64,000 nt of DNA from Cinclus cinclus. Taxonomy: Eukaryota; Chordata; Aves; Passeriformes; Cinclidae. The stretch lies in contig NC_085047.1 of assembly GCF_963662255.1 (NCBI RefSeq), positions 95,363,619-95,427,618 of the forward strand, given 5' to 3'. The notes beneath the pieces were generated by a model. That model made no database searches. It was not told the DNA's origin and saw only the letters and a program-made list of their open reading frames with translations. The translations under genes and the position numbers were made by a program. Positions 36,150-48,926 of the stretch are shown here, one piece after another (the first letter of the stretch is position 1; each line of letters opens with the position of its first letter).

Positions 36150-38405
36150 TAAAACAAGCTCACCCAGAGCAGGTCACACAGGATCACATCCACGTGGCTT
36201 TGGAACATCTCCAGGGAAGGAGGCTCCACACCATTTCTAGGGAGCCTGTTCTGGTGCTCAGTCACCCTTAAAGTTTCCTCATATTCAGATGGAACTTCCT
36301 GTGTTTCAGTTTGTGCCTGTTGCCCCTTATCCTGTTTCTGGGCACCACTATAAACATTTCCTTGACACCTGCTTTTAAAATATTTGTGTACACTGATAAG
36401 ATCCCATCTCAGTCATCTCTTCTCTGGGCAAACAAGCCTAGCTTTCTTCATAAGTGAGGTGCTTCAGCCTCCTAATGATCTTTGTAGCCCTCTTCTGGAC
36501 TCCCCTTGTCTTTCATGAACTGAGGAACCCAGAAATGGACACAGGATTCCAGAAGTGGCTTCACCACCTCCCTTGGACCTGTTGCCTGCACTCTTCCTAA
36601 AGGCAGCCCGGGATACCACTGGCCTTTCTTTGCAACAAGGTGCATTGGTGGCTCATGGTGGCTCATCCTGTTGTCCACCAGGATTCCCACATCCTCCTCC
36701 TCCAAGCTGTTTTCCAGCAGGTAAAGACCTAACCTGTACTGATGCATGGGGTTATTACTTCCAAGGTATTTATATTTGTCTTTCCTTAACTCTATTATGT
36801 TCCTCCTCTCTGCCCCAGTCTTCAGCTTGTCCAGATATTGCTGAATGGCAGCACATCCTTCTGGTGCATAAGATACTCTTCATAGTTTGTATCATTGTTG
36901 CTGAAAGTACACTCTGCCCCTTCACCCAGGCCACTGATAAATTAATTGAACAAGACCAAACCCAGTACTGATCCATGGAAATTATCATTGCCTGCAGACG
37001 TCCAACTAGACCTTGTGCCACTGATCACAACCCTCTGAGCTCTGCCATTCAGTTCTCAATCCACATCGCTGCTCACTCATCTAACACAATCCCTGACTTT
37101 ACCTCTCAGGATGTTATGGGAAACAGGGTCCAAAGCATTGCCGAATTCAAGGTAGAACATCACTGCTCTCCAGTCATCTCTCCTGCCAGCCCCAGCCATT
37201 TCACCATTGAAATCTATCAGAACAGTCAAGCAGGACTTCTTCTTAGTGAATTCATGTGAACTACCTGATAACCTTCTTTTCCTCTACAGGCTTAGAGATC
37301 TCATTCAGGATTAGTTGTTCCATCACCTTTCCAGGGATGAAGATGAGGCTGACTGGCTTGCTATTTCCTGGGTTATACTTCTTTACCTTCTTCAAGAATG
37401 GAGTAACATTAGCTTTCTTCCAGTCCTCAGACACCTCTCCCATTCTCCACAACCTATAAAAGATGTCAGAGAGCAGCTTAGCAATAACATCTGCCGTCTC
37501 CCTCAACACTCCCAAGTGTTTCCCATTGAAGCTCATGGATCTGTTTAAATGAACTCTAATCTGATCTGCTTTGATCAAGGGAAAAATCTTCCTTTCTCCA
37601 GACTTTCTCTCTTTCCTCTAGGGGCTGAGATTCCTAAGGACTGGCCTTAGGAATGAAAGAATGAATCTAAGAAGGCAGTCAGTAACTCTGCCTTTGCTGT
37701 ATTATTCAACAAGGTACCCCCCCTCATCCAGCAGTGGGATCACATTTTCTCTAGTCTTTCCTTTGTTACTGATGTACTCGAAGATTCCCTTCTTGTTCAT
37801 GACATCCACATTTGATTCCAAACTGACCTTAGCCTTCCTCACTGCACCCCTGCATGCTCTGACAATGTTCCTATATTCCTCCCAAATTGCCTGTCCCTTT
37901 TCTTACAGTCTGTAAACTTCCTTTGTTTCAATTTAGCCAGAAACTCCTTGATCATTCATGCAAATCTTTTAACCCCTTTGCTTCCATCATTGTGATGTAC
38001 CAATTTGCAGCTTGAACGAAACAATACTTGAATATTTACCAGCTTTCTTGGGTCCCATGATACTCTACCAACCAAATAATGTCTGGAGATGCCAACATCT
38101 GCTCTCCTGAAATCCCGTGTAAGAAGCTTGCTATGTGCTCTCCTTACCAACCTAAGGATCTTGAACTCTGCCATCTCATGGTCACTACTGCCCTTGAGCT
38201 TCCAATTCCCCACCAGGACTCCTTTTTTTTTTTTTTTTTTATGCAAACAAGGTCCAACGTAACACCTGTCCTTGATGGTTCCTGTATTTCTTGGAGAAGG
38301 AAGTTCTCATCAATGAATTCCAGGAACCTCATGGATTTTTTATGCCCTGCTATGTCGTCTGTCCAGCAGATTTCAGGGTAGTTGAAATCCTCCATGTGGA
38401 TCAAG
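36150..38405 (-). pseudogene. CR1 ORF2 pseudogene (endonuclease-reverse transcriptase)
   Basis: Frame pieces occur in N-to-C order on the minus strand. At 38404-38144 is DFNYPEICW, matching the CR1 endonuclease. At 38246-37956 is SSDHEMAEFKILR, with the Ser-Asp-His trio of this endonuclease class. At 37578-37261 is GEVSEDWKKANVTPF then PGKVMEQLILNEISKP, the start of the reverse transcriptase fingers. At 36747-36472 is MHQYRLGLYLLENSLEEEDV and then a Cys-Val-His-Phe-Trp run, beyond the palm. At about 36884-36912 the part expected to carry the catalytic Phe-Ala-Asp-Asp reads LSATMIQT after an apparent 6-8 base loss, so the active site is destroyed. Intact CR1 ORF2 is roughly 900-1000 residues; this copy keeps perhaps the last two thirds in pieces. 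Confidence 0.88.
38223..38240. repeat. T18 run inside the CR1 endonuclease remnant
   Basis: Eighteen T on the plus strand (A18 on the coding strand). The endonuclease frame shifts across it: upstream residues read TLDLVCIKKKK in one frame, and GNWKLKGSSDHEMAEF follows in another. Confidence 0.95.
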
Positions 38406-38446
38406 CCATGTGAATGTGAGGTTGTTCCAATCTGTCCATAGAGAGC

Positions 38447-38468
38447 CTCAACAGCTCAACAGCTCAAC
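38447..38468. repeat. CTCAACAG 8-bp tandem repeat
   Basis: The unit CTCAACAG occurs about 2.75 times at the 5' border of the antisense CR1. It could mark the junction of the insertion. Confidence 0.75.
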
Positions 38469-40361
38469 TCAAGAGAAACTTGTCAGGAAATAATTATCTG
38501 CATTTTTAAAAGATATGTCAGATTTTTGACATTGTGAGAGGTGAAACAATGTATAAGAACACAAGAAAAAAATATTGCTGGTTAGAAACTAAATGCTGGA
38601 ATTCTATAATCAACTCCATACAACTCGTTTGCTGGAGCCTCCTTTCTGGCTGTCATTCCTGCTTCATAGTGCCTGTTTTATATTTGCTCTTGGTGCTCTG
38701 TTCGTTGACCAATTTGAAAGATAAATGAAGTATTAAAGAAGCAAGAGCAGCTGAGCCACTGGCTTCATCAGAGTGCTTGGGGACCATCTTCAGCTTTTGA
38801 TAAGACTGTTACAGCTTGTGATTGCATCTCATAACTGTTTCTTAGTTACCACTCACAATCAAATTCAGAATGCAGGGACTGTGGGAAAGCCAGATAATGA
38901 CCTTGGCAAGTATCTAGGAACAGAACTGAGAAATTATTTACAACACTTGCCTTCAAGGGATAATTTGGCAATAGAACTACAAAGCAGGTTTCTATGGGCA
39001 ATGCTGAAATTAGTAATAGACTTTTAAATATTAAAGCCCCCTAAAAATAACCACAGATGAAATAAGGAAGAAAAACCTCTGAGACCCATTTTCAACCTCA
39101 GCTGACAACATACAATTCTTGGTTTAATAACAAAAGACATCCTATTAAATTATATTAGGGTGACTCTTGCTTAGTGCAGGTGTCAGGCCGGTAGTGTTGC
39201 TAATACGTACTGTAGCCACACATGTTGTTATGAAAAGCTAGCCAATATTTCAGTATAAATGACATGCACGTATTATCTCTCAGTGTTCTGAGATCATCTA
39301 ATTAAATTAAATGTTTGTAAAAAATGTCTTCAAAGATGTTATAATATTCAGGTATATTTGTTATAGCTATCAATATAGCTATTCAAAGATCACCCCTTGA
39401 AATCTATTTATGAATGAAAGGCTACAAATAATTCAGTGTAATTTAATGTGATGAGAATTTGGGTTCTCAGATTGCAAAGACTGGTGTGTGCAACAAACAT
39501 AATTTCAGACCATACTTCTTCAGTTTATAATAAATTGATTTTTCAAGTGTTAAAAAAATATGGTTTAATACTGCAATGGGAAAAAATATTGATCACCAAC
39601 ATCACTATAGTATTACTAAACTGAATGTTCAGGACAAAGATCTCCAATGTTCTATTTCATACCAGACTAAATATTCTTATTCATAGTTTGTCAATAAATT
39701 ATATGAAAAAGGTTAATATATAAATAAACCATGTTGACTCTAATGTTTTCAAATATTCTGACTTTCTAATAAAAAAACAAAAGGGGCACTGGTTACCTAG
39801 TGTTTTAGTACCATTATAATAAGTTTACAAATACCTGTGGCATCTCAGATGATGGGAAAAATTGTGTGACAGAGCACTGAATCTGAAAATGACAAATAAA
39901 AAGATAGCATAATCCACAAATAGTGTAAGAAAATATATTCTGCTCATATTCAAACTTTTTTATAGACTTTGAAGGTGCTAGAAGATCATCAATTTCCTAT
40001 AAGAAAATACACTTCTAAACATTGCTATGAGAATCATCCAGTTCTGTCAGGATTAATATCATTCTTCTGACCTTGTTCTGAAAGGCTTTGCAGTGGATGG
40101 CTGAGGGAGTTCAGCTCTAATGAGGCAAAAATTCTCTGAAACAAACTTATGAACATTTTTCATCAATCTTTATACTTGAACCTATTCTATGTTCAGGCAA
40201 ATATGGTAAAAATTATAATGAGAAAGATATATCTGAAAGAGTCAAAACTTGCTTTTTTATGCCTACTGAAACCACCTTTAAGATGACATTCAAGTGAAAA
40301 TGCTTGTATCTTAGACTTTCTTTGGTTTATCATCAGGAAGTACTGAATTTTACTGGGATAG
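38469..40361. other. AT-rich unique DNA, no gene seen
   Basis: No recognised repeat or gene. Two short plus-strand open frames (38534 and 38773) show no motif. Confidence 0.5.
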
Positions 40362-40895
40362 TGTTATGGTTCAACTCTAGCTAGTAACCAGTAGGATAGG
40401 GAAGAGAATGGGAAAACCAAAAGCTAGTAAACTTGTGGACTGAGTGAAAGACAGTTTAAGGGAAAGATAAAGCTGTGCACACAAGCAAAGAAAAGAATTA
40501 ATTAACTCCTTCCCATGGGCAGGTAGGTGTTCAGCCATGTCCAGGAGAGTAGGGACCCATCACATGTAATGGGGATTTGGGAAGTCAAACACTCAAAAGA
40601 TCCCCCACCTCACCCTTCTTCTCCACAGTTTATCTACTGAGCATGATGCCCTGTGGTCTGGAATATCTGTTTAGTCCTTTGGGGTGACCTGTCCTGGTTG
40701 TGTCTCCTCCCAGCCACTCAGGCAATCCCAGCCTCCTTGCCAGTATGCTAGTACAAAAACCAGAAAAGGCCTCTACTCTGTGTAGGATCATCTCAACAAT
40801 AACAAAAATATCTATATATTATAATCCCTTTATATTCAGCACAAGTCCAAAACACAGCCACTACAAAGAAAAATACCTTAGCTCAAACCAGTACA
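40362..40895 (-). mobile_element. Solo LTR of a bird endogenous retrovirus (ERVL-like), about 534 bp
   Basis: The sequence begins TGTTATGGTTCAACTC and ends with CA in CAAACCAGTACA. Internal phrases recur across bird LTRs: CTTCCCATGGGCAGGTAGGT, GAGCATGATGCCCTGTGG, CTACTCTGTGTAGG and AAGTCCAAAACACAGCCACT. The LTR fragment at 48280-48560 shares the TGATG-CCTATGG-AATATC block. The TATA-like sequence lies on the reverse strand (reverse complement of GTTTATCTAC, near 40630), so minus orientation is inferred. No internal retroviral genes adjoin it. Flanks GATAG and GACAA are only weakly similar, so a target-site duplication is uncertain. Confidence 0.82.
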
Positions 40896-43800
40896 GACAA
40901 GTCATTCAACTAGCACTGCATTTCTGAGCTGGTCAAAATATGTATTTATTATAGGAGCTTCCTTTTTTTCTTTTTCTCTCTGTTCATCTTCCTTATGGAC
41001 CAGTTGTGAGCTGTAATTATTTTTTCATTAGCTGTAATTGCTTGAAGGATTTCTGATATACATTAAGACAGACTGAGAGGGCCTATTATCTTGTCATGCT
41101 GGGTCACCTCATATGTGCTGCCATTTATTCACATGGTACAATTACTTTTCTCTAATACAGTACCTCACCATTCTTCCAGACTACAAAATACAAGCAGGCT
41201 TTGCAAAGAATAGTTGTAAGTAATGGGTGCTGAAGAACATGAAGGAAGGAGTAGCTGTGCTATTTCACAATTTATTTATTCCCTTTATTTTCATGTATCA
41301 TTACTATAGTCATCTCTTCTCTTCCCTCTCATGAATTTTTCCATTGCTAGAGTTATTAGGTTTGACTCCAGAATTTCTTGAAAGTATATGTCCCTGGCCT
41401 TCTCTGCATAGCTTCTAGGTCCCAGCAAGATGCTCAGCTGGTGTGGCAAACATCACAGTGCTGCAGTGCCAGTCTGTGGCCTTAAACACATCATTGCTAT
41501 GGTGAATCACCAAAAAGTCAGAACTGTGTTCCCTGAAAATCATAATGCTATTCTAAAATAAGACATTTCTTCAACAGCCAAACCTGTTCCTTACTTCTTT
41601 TTTAATTTTCTAGTCTTTAGGTTAAATCTGTTCAAATGCTGATCTTTTTTTTCCAGCACAAAAGGGAAAATTGCAAACTACTGTAAACTAACAGAGTTGT
41701 ACGGATTTCAGGAATATTTCACAATTAATATTGGGTATTTGTAAAGACAAAATGGTGACATTCTGCTGTATGTAGTGCAAACAGATTCTTACCTAGATTA
41801 AGCAAAGCAAACGAAGATAAACAAACATATAAAACAGTAGAAAAATTGGATGGTAGGGAACCTCAATGCTGAATTTAATCATAAGGACTCTCTATCCTGC
41901 ACAACCTTCATTCAACTTTGCCATGTCAAAGTCTGTTAGTAATTTCATGCTTATATGGTGGGATTATGAATATGGTCATTCAACTGTGAATATCAGGGAT
42001 TCAGGTGAATTAAAAGCTCTTCCACAAACATTCATACAACAAAACAGCTGTACAAATGTCCATGATGAAATTCAGATTGAAAAGACTACAAGGGTAGAGC
42101 TTAATTTCACAGCTCATTGAAGTCTTTGAGAGCCTTTAAAGTGAATCCAATGGGTTTGTTCAAAGAATGAAGTATTATACAAGAGTACTCAAATATGTCC
42201 CAAAGGCTGTAGAACTTTACTCACATTAGAATGATAAGTAGATAGATGTGACTTAGATTTGTGGAAGTTTTGGACATGAGCAGGTTACCCTGGAATAACT
42301 AATGATAATGTATTAGCTATTCCACTGTAATAGCTCTTTTGAAAATACTCATCCTGAAGTAAACCAAACACTGTATGATGTGGCATAAGCCCTGAATGAA
42401 ATGAGGTTAAACTTGTTCTAGAACAGATAGAAGACAAATACTGAGAAGTACTTATTTCAGTTGTCCCAAATAATAGCTTCTTGGATCTTGAGGTCTTATT
42501 TTTGAGGCTTTTTATTCTAGTACTTTGTAGTTCAGTAGTGTCAAATAACTGGATTGAATTTACCATTACTGAGATTGAGGATGAAGAAGGCACTTGAAAC
42601 AATTATGGAACTGAGATTCAAGTTTTCACAAAACACTGAATAATTTTAAAATCAACCTGGCATTTGGCTAACAAAGCAGAAGACAGAAATGGAACTAAGG
42701 CAACATGCACATTCATTTCACTAAAAGTGGATTCTGTGTTATAAATCAAGAGGAGTAGAGTTCACCAGTCCAGTGTGTTATTATTACCTTAACATATTTG
42801 CTCAAAGTTCAGCTGCAGGAGTAATTTCTTTTTCAGAAAGCAGTAATTGGAAAATTGTTCTATATTTTAACAGCCTGTGTAATAGGACTTTTAAAAGTAT
42901 GCTATTAGGACAGTTTTCAATGTTAATTTTCATTTTAATTACATTTGTTCTGCTCCTGTTCCAGAAATCTACCGAATAGGTGCCTATGGGCCATCACTAT
43001 ATTTTAAATAAGAATATACATGAGTATCTCGGAAAAAAAAAAGAAGAAAAAAATTGATTGCATGTCAAATATACCATCCCTTTTTGAAATTACTGCTTTG
43101 TGTTAGAGATGCCTGGAATAACAATATGGCTGATAAATTATTACATTGTATAGGTTGCAGTACCATTTCTTAATCTCTTCTGTAGATTCAGACTCCAGAC
43201 AAGGCAGTTAGTACAAATGAGAAAAAAAGAGCTTACATAGAAAATATATGTGCACACATTTATATTCATATGTACAATATACATGCTGAAGAGGTATGAT
43301 ATTTGAATTTATTTTCCTGTGCCATTTTTCAAGGATCTTATCTGGTAGTTGTATGACATATGACAGTTATTGCAAACCTTTTTTTTTAACAATAAAAATC
43401 AATGTTGAGTTTAATTATTTGTTAATATTAGAGAATGCTACTCACATTATGTTTGCAAAATGTATACCTCTAACAGTCCTTCTTTCTTGTATTAAAAAAT
43501 TACTGTTGTGCTAATGTTAGTGGAATTTAGTATAAAATAAATCCCTTTCATTTGCATCCCAAGGGATATGTAAGTTAATATGTTAATGGGGCTTAATGAG
43601 GGTCCTGTCAGAATTTATAGTTGACAAAAGAGGTGGAATAAACACTTAGGTCATCCTGAGGTGGCAGTAAAGACTCTCTGACCTTCATCAGTGGGTTTTG
43701 TACACATCCTTACCTCCTTAATGAAGCAGATTTATTATAAGGTTTCTTTTTCAGAGTGAAGTGAGAGGGGCTATTGGCTGGTACAGAGACAGAGTTTTTC

Positions 43801-46800
43801 TGGGCCTCACTGGAACAACATCAGGTGGAGAGACATCCTCTTGTCTCCAGACATCACTCAGTTGTTAGGCCCTGCTTTAGCCAGGTGTAAGATAAGCAAG
43901 AGGCTGGGTTTCTGTTTTTCTAAACCACCTTCACCAATTTTTCAGCTTTTTAAAGAAACGCTGAACAATTCTGACCACTTACCCCACTACTGCAAACAGG
44001 TGTCTGCAAAGTCAGCCTTAACTTGCAAATGGAATGCTACTTTTAAGTAAATTCCTTCAGGGACAATTTTTTATCTGTGAGTCAGTGAAATAATTGATGA
44101 AAACGTGAACTACTACATTGTGATCTGCGATTTAGCTAAAGAAAATAAGTCGATTAATTTCTTTAGTGCTCCAACAGACCATGGGTATATAATGAGATTA
44201 CACATTTTATTGAACACGGTTTTCCATTTAAGTGTAGCTATATGTAAGCCAGAAGATACTTTTAATTCATTGTATTTTTAGGTGTAGTGTTCCAGTACAC
44301 TTAAAGGAACTGTCAAATGAATCTTGATAAATAGATGAGTATCAGAGGAGACAGTAAAATAATCTGGTAGCAAATTGCATCCCACTCCCTGTCTGTAGTT
44401 GCAATATTCCACTGAGATCCATATATCTGTAATAATAATATAAAGGGATAAGGATAGTCCTTCTAGAAATACAGGAAGAAAAACAAAGAAAGAAAAAATA
44501 AATAGGAAACACCACTACCCCACTCCCAACACTTCCAAAATGCCATTCTGTTGGCAGTAAAACATTTGCAAAAAAAAATAAAAAAATAAAGTTTTCCTCG
44601 ACAGCTCAGAAAACAGCTTAAAATAACAGTTAATTGTAGTGAATAAGGGAACAATTATACTCCAGCCATGATATTTAATGCTGGAAAGGCTAATTAATCT
44701 ATGAAAAATAAGTAATTTGAGGAAGAATATCCTAAACAAGTGTATTGCAGTGTTTCTCATGACACAGGTAGAGAAAATTTGCTAACCCATGCATGCTCAT
44801 GGGACAGACAGATAGATGCATGTAAATGCCAATCAACATATGGAAATATGAAACAGATGGAGAATCCCGGACAAAATTTAAGTACTACATCAAATTTCTG
44901 TGAACTGACATTTTACTGCAGGAGCATTAAAGAACAGAACTTTTCTTTTCAAGCATATTCCCTGGATATGATGATAGAAGTGTAATAGAAGTGATGTGTA
45001 CTGTCATGTGTGCATCAAAAAAATCTGATTAAAATCACCTCACTAAAAAATGTTTTATGTCCATTTCTTAGTGAATTTGTGTTGTTACATCCAAAATCTC
45101 TCATGTAGACAAAAAAAACTTATTCCCTTATGTGCACATGTACATACATGTATGTATATATAGTATATGTATGAATATATATGTGTATATATACAAAAGC
45201 AAATGTTTATTTTTAGAATAACAAATATCTCAACAATCTAGTTCAATCTAGTATAGACCTATTTTTTACAGAAAATATAAGAAAGGAAAATAGCACATTC
45301 AGAATACTTCTATAGAGAAAAACTCTCTGTAGTACTCATAGTATAATTAAAAATAAATCCTGCACAATTCTTACTCTCTGTGCCTTATCCTGGTTTATGC
45401 TCATCCTTTCTTTAATTTTCCCATGCAGCTACTGCTCTACCTGATTTTTTACTGCGCACTACCTGATTTTTTGACAACCCCTCCTATTTAAATCATGGTG
45501 CAGGCAGGTAAGAAAAATTCAAACAGAAGAAATCTGACAAAACTAAGAACCTTTGCAAATTCAGTATGAACCATAATACTAACAATGACAATACTGTATT
45601 ACAGAACCACATGATAGTTTTTCCCTTTTTTATCACTGAAGAAAAGGGTTGATCACAGTGATGGGTAAATATTGAATTGCAGTACAGATAATAAGAAAAC
45701 AATATGCTCTCAATTTAAGGAATTGTCTGATATCAGAGAACTCATGTATACTGATAATTTTCATGTCCTTCTGCTGCAAGTCAAGCTTTTGTTAGAAGCA
45801 TTACCTGTATGAAACTATTATCTGTGAAGTTATCCATACATTAGCCATGGATGGAGCACAGGGGAGCTAAGAGGGAATTCCTAAGCAGTACAAATGACTC
45901 AGTGTAAATTCACATGGATTATTTCACAGAGAGGGAGAAGAGAGGTATCTTGGCTCCTATAAAGATCTTGCCTATAGCTAAGGAGTTTTAAGGTAACATT
46001 TGATAGTGTCAGGCCTTATACATGAATAGATCCACTGACAGCAATACCAACACATTTGTATCTGTTGAGCCACTAAACAATTCTGCACTGGAAAATAGAG
46101 CTGTTGGTTCAGTGTGGATATCTTGTGTTTACATGAATGTAGGTAAAAAAGAAAACACTTGCTGTTGAAATCATATTTATCCAGTAAGATACTCATTTAT
46201 GATTTGTAACATATTCAAAGGATATAAAGTCCTTAAAACTCAAGTATCAGTAATGATATGAAGACACAGTAATTAAAATAAGTAAATAAGGTATTAAAAC
46301 AACACAAAACACTCACCCTTTAATACTTTCCTTTGTACTTACAGAGCTAAAGAAGAAATTCTTTCAAATTATTTCTTATATTTGACAAATTGTGCAGTTA
46401 TTCATGAGATATTTTTTGATACCTGGAACAAGTGAAGAGCTTTTATTTGAACAGACAGTAGTGGAATGGTATAAGTGTTTTGTCCATAGGCCTGCCTACA
46501 AATCATACATGAAACCTCTAGAATATGTTGACAGCTGTCTGCAAAACAATTTACAACAAGAAGGGCAGCCATAATAGTTATGGAAGAAGAACATAGAAAA
46601 ACTTAAAGACATAGTCAATATTCAGCTCAGACTGTGTTATTGTAAACCTACCACCAAATACTTAATATAGCCACAGTTTGGCTCTATGACATGACTGAGC
46701 ATGAAGAGCCTGTAATCTCAGATTCATTACTAAACTGACAAACTACCATTCCATTCCAGTGAAAGATAGGTATGGAGAGAGGAGATGAAGCAGAGAATAA

Positions 46801-48279
46801 CTATTATAAGACAAAATCTATTATGGACTAAATAAATATCAATGGAAAAGGATCAGTTTAGACACAATAACATCTATGGGATAGACATAAAACATGCTGG
46901 AGTTTGAGGGAGGAATTAAAAAATCTTTGCACGAAAAATACCCACAGGTTTTGGGATTATCGCAGACAGTCTTTACTATCAGAAAAAAAAATGGCAAAAA
47001 GCATTCTAGATTTGAGGATTAAATGATATGGTACCCTGTGTGCCTACCCCAACACCTGTTTTCATTTTCAACAAGTAAAAAGAGGCATTTATAAATATTC
47101 ATTGCACAAAAATATTTATTGATTCCTTGGAAATAAGAGTTTGTCATGTAATTCTCCTCATACATGCACAGGAATATATGCATTTCATTAATAGGTAGAT
47201 AAAAAGACACAAGGATGTGTACAAATAGGTAGAAATTTAAAATAATTATTGTGCAAACTATCTAGCACTCATGCATGCAAATATACAGAACTTTATTAGT
47301 TAGACAGATCTATGTCTACACACAAATACCATACACACTTAAAAAGCCAGCAATAAGCAAAATAAGTTCTTATATCTGAAATCACTGTTGCAGAGCACTC
47401 TAGAGGTATTTGGCACATCTTGGAATATTGCTTTTAAAAGGGTTTTTCCTAGCTAACCTCTAAGGTCTCTGAAAATCTGTGCTAATGACCTAGCATGCTT
47501 ATTATGACACATCACAAAAATATATTACTTTCAAAAGTAAAAGTTTGATGTTGAAAAAAGTACATTTTTTATGGTGGAAGATGTGGGAGCTGCTAACCAG
47601 CACTGTGGGCTCAGATAAATGCTGAGAAATTGGGATTTTGTTTTCATTGAGTATATTCAAGTCCATGAGCTCATGAATGGTGAAGTGAGCTTGAAGGTGG
47701 TATAAATAAAGCTGTAAGCAAAATGTCATTGCTTTTTATTACAGATTTACTACTTTTTTTCCAGTGCCTCCTATTAAATTCAGAGAGAAAACATAGATTT
47801 TCCTGGAAGTGATTAAGTGTAAGATGGGGTAAAAATAGTTTTTGACTATATGAATTACATATTAAACCTTAAAACTTTAAACTTTCTAAAGCAAATTCAG
47901 GCACTTGACACTGACAAGAGCATCTGTCACATATTTTGTCTTGGTAAGGCCTGTTGAATGCCCACAAGGTAAGACCAAATTTGAATTTACACATCTCTCT
48001 GCCAGAGGTAGAACACCTCCTTGAAGACAGGAGCAGACTTTTACTGGAAAAACTCAGAATTTATCATAAGATATGTCCAGAGGGAATTCTGAAAATATAA
48101 TTTAAAAGTGAAATATTGTGCCACATTTGAAACTTGACTATGCAATATCCAAGAATTTTTTTCCTCAAGCTTACTTTGGGTATAAACACATATAAGTTAT
48201 GTCACATTAGTAGGGTGACATAGGTCATGTGCAGTACTTCTGCATCCATAAGGGAGACAGGGAAGGAAGGAAAGAATAG
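40896..48279. other. 7.4-kb AT-rich stretch without recognised repeats or genes
   Basis: No CR1, LTR or SINE is recognised. It includes an octamer ATTTGCAT (43550-43557) next to a GC-richer patch (about 43590-43900), and a TA/TG-rich palindromic tract (45139-45195). Open frames stay near or below 105 codons with no motif. Confidence 0.5.
45139..45195. repeat. TA/TG-rich tract with a perfect 16-bp palindrome
   Basis: TACATACATGTATGTA (45141-45156) is identical to its own reverse complement and runs into TATATA and TGTATA repeats. Confidence 0.85.
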
Positions 48280-48560
48280 TAAACAATAACAACAATGATA
48301 ATAAAAAGGGGGAAAAAAAACCAGATGATGCACAGTACAATTACCCACCACTCACTGAATAATGACAGCCCCTTCCTGAACCTAGATCAGCCTCCCTGCT
48401 GGGTAACTCCCCCAGTTCATGTACTGGGCATGATGTCCTATGGTGTGGCATATCCCTTTGGTCAGTTTGTGTCATCTGTCTCAGCTATTCTCTCTCTCAG
48501 TTTGTTTTTCTGTTTCCTCTCTGGCAGACCATGAGAGGTCCTTGACTTATGGTATTCAAA
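48280..48560 (-). mobile_element. LTR fragment, ERVL-like, related to 40362-40895
   Basis: Phrases in order are AACAACAATGATAATAAAAA, GATGATGCACAGTACAATTA, CACCACTCACTGAATAATG, CCCAGTTCATGTACTGGGC, ATGATGTCCTATGGTGTGGC and CATATCCCTTTGGTCAGTTT. The last three align with the LTR at 40362-40895. Similarity stops after GAGAGGTCCTTGACTTATGG. The TATA region reads on the minus strand, so minus is inferred. About half the LTR is missing. Confidence 0.75.
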
Positions 48561-48926
48561 ATACTATTTATTCAAGAGAGACACGGCAAAATTTGAAAGG
48601 TATTCAAAATTAATTACTGAACATGGTCAATGCTATGGTTTGACTTTTCATGTTAACACAAAATAAAATAATTTAGTATAAAATAGTGTGAAATACCTGT
48701 CAAATATGTAGCAATTTCTGTTGCCTTAGTTTTGCATGTCATGAGTTCGTCTTGAACTTTGGATGAATAAAGATGAGCAAAAATTCTAACAGCAAGATTC
48801 AGTTCAAACTGAGATATGATCAGCTACTTGAGAAATGGAGATGGTTTAGAGAAACTTGGTTTGGTTTCATTGAAAACTAAGTAATCTTCTATTCAAATGA
48901 ATTGAAGTTTATAATATGCACAGATC
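48561..48926. other. Spacer between two LTRs, nothing recognised
   Basis: AT-rich sequence with no identified feature. Confidence 0.45.

Larger units (their letters stand above)
36090..38465 (-). mobile_element. CR1 LINE, 2.4 kb antisense copy
   Basis: This is the longest mobile element in the window. Read on the minus strand it runs from the endonuclease domain (about 38405) through the reverse transcriptase to the C-terminus and 3' end (about 36090). The 3' end reads TCACAGAATGGTTGGGGTTG on the plus strand, a hallmark of bird CR1. It is 5'-truncated, since ORF1 and the endonuclease N-terminus are missing. An A18 run (T18 at 38223-38240 on the plus strand) interrupts the endonuclease, and several frames are needed to follow ORF2, so it is dead. 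Confidence 0.93.

Noticed and set aside
36555..36971. 138-codon plus-strand open frame
   Set aside because: It is antisense to the CR1 ORF2 relic, whose real coding direction is minus and which shows recognisable reverse transcriptase pieces.
42285..42602. 105-codon minus-strand open frame, considered as an exon
   Set aside because: It is Ser/Thr-rich without a domain, and there is no second exon or conserved boundary to support it.
40896..48279. Internal region of a provirus between the LTRs at 40.4 and 48.3 kb
   Set aside because: No retroviral coding remains are recognisable, the right LTR is only half present, and spacing alone is weak evidence.
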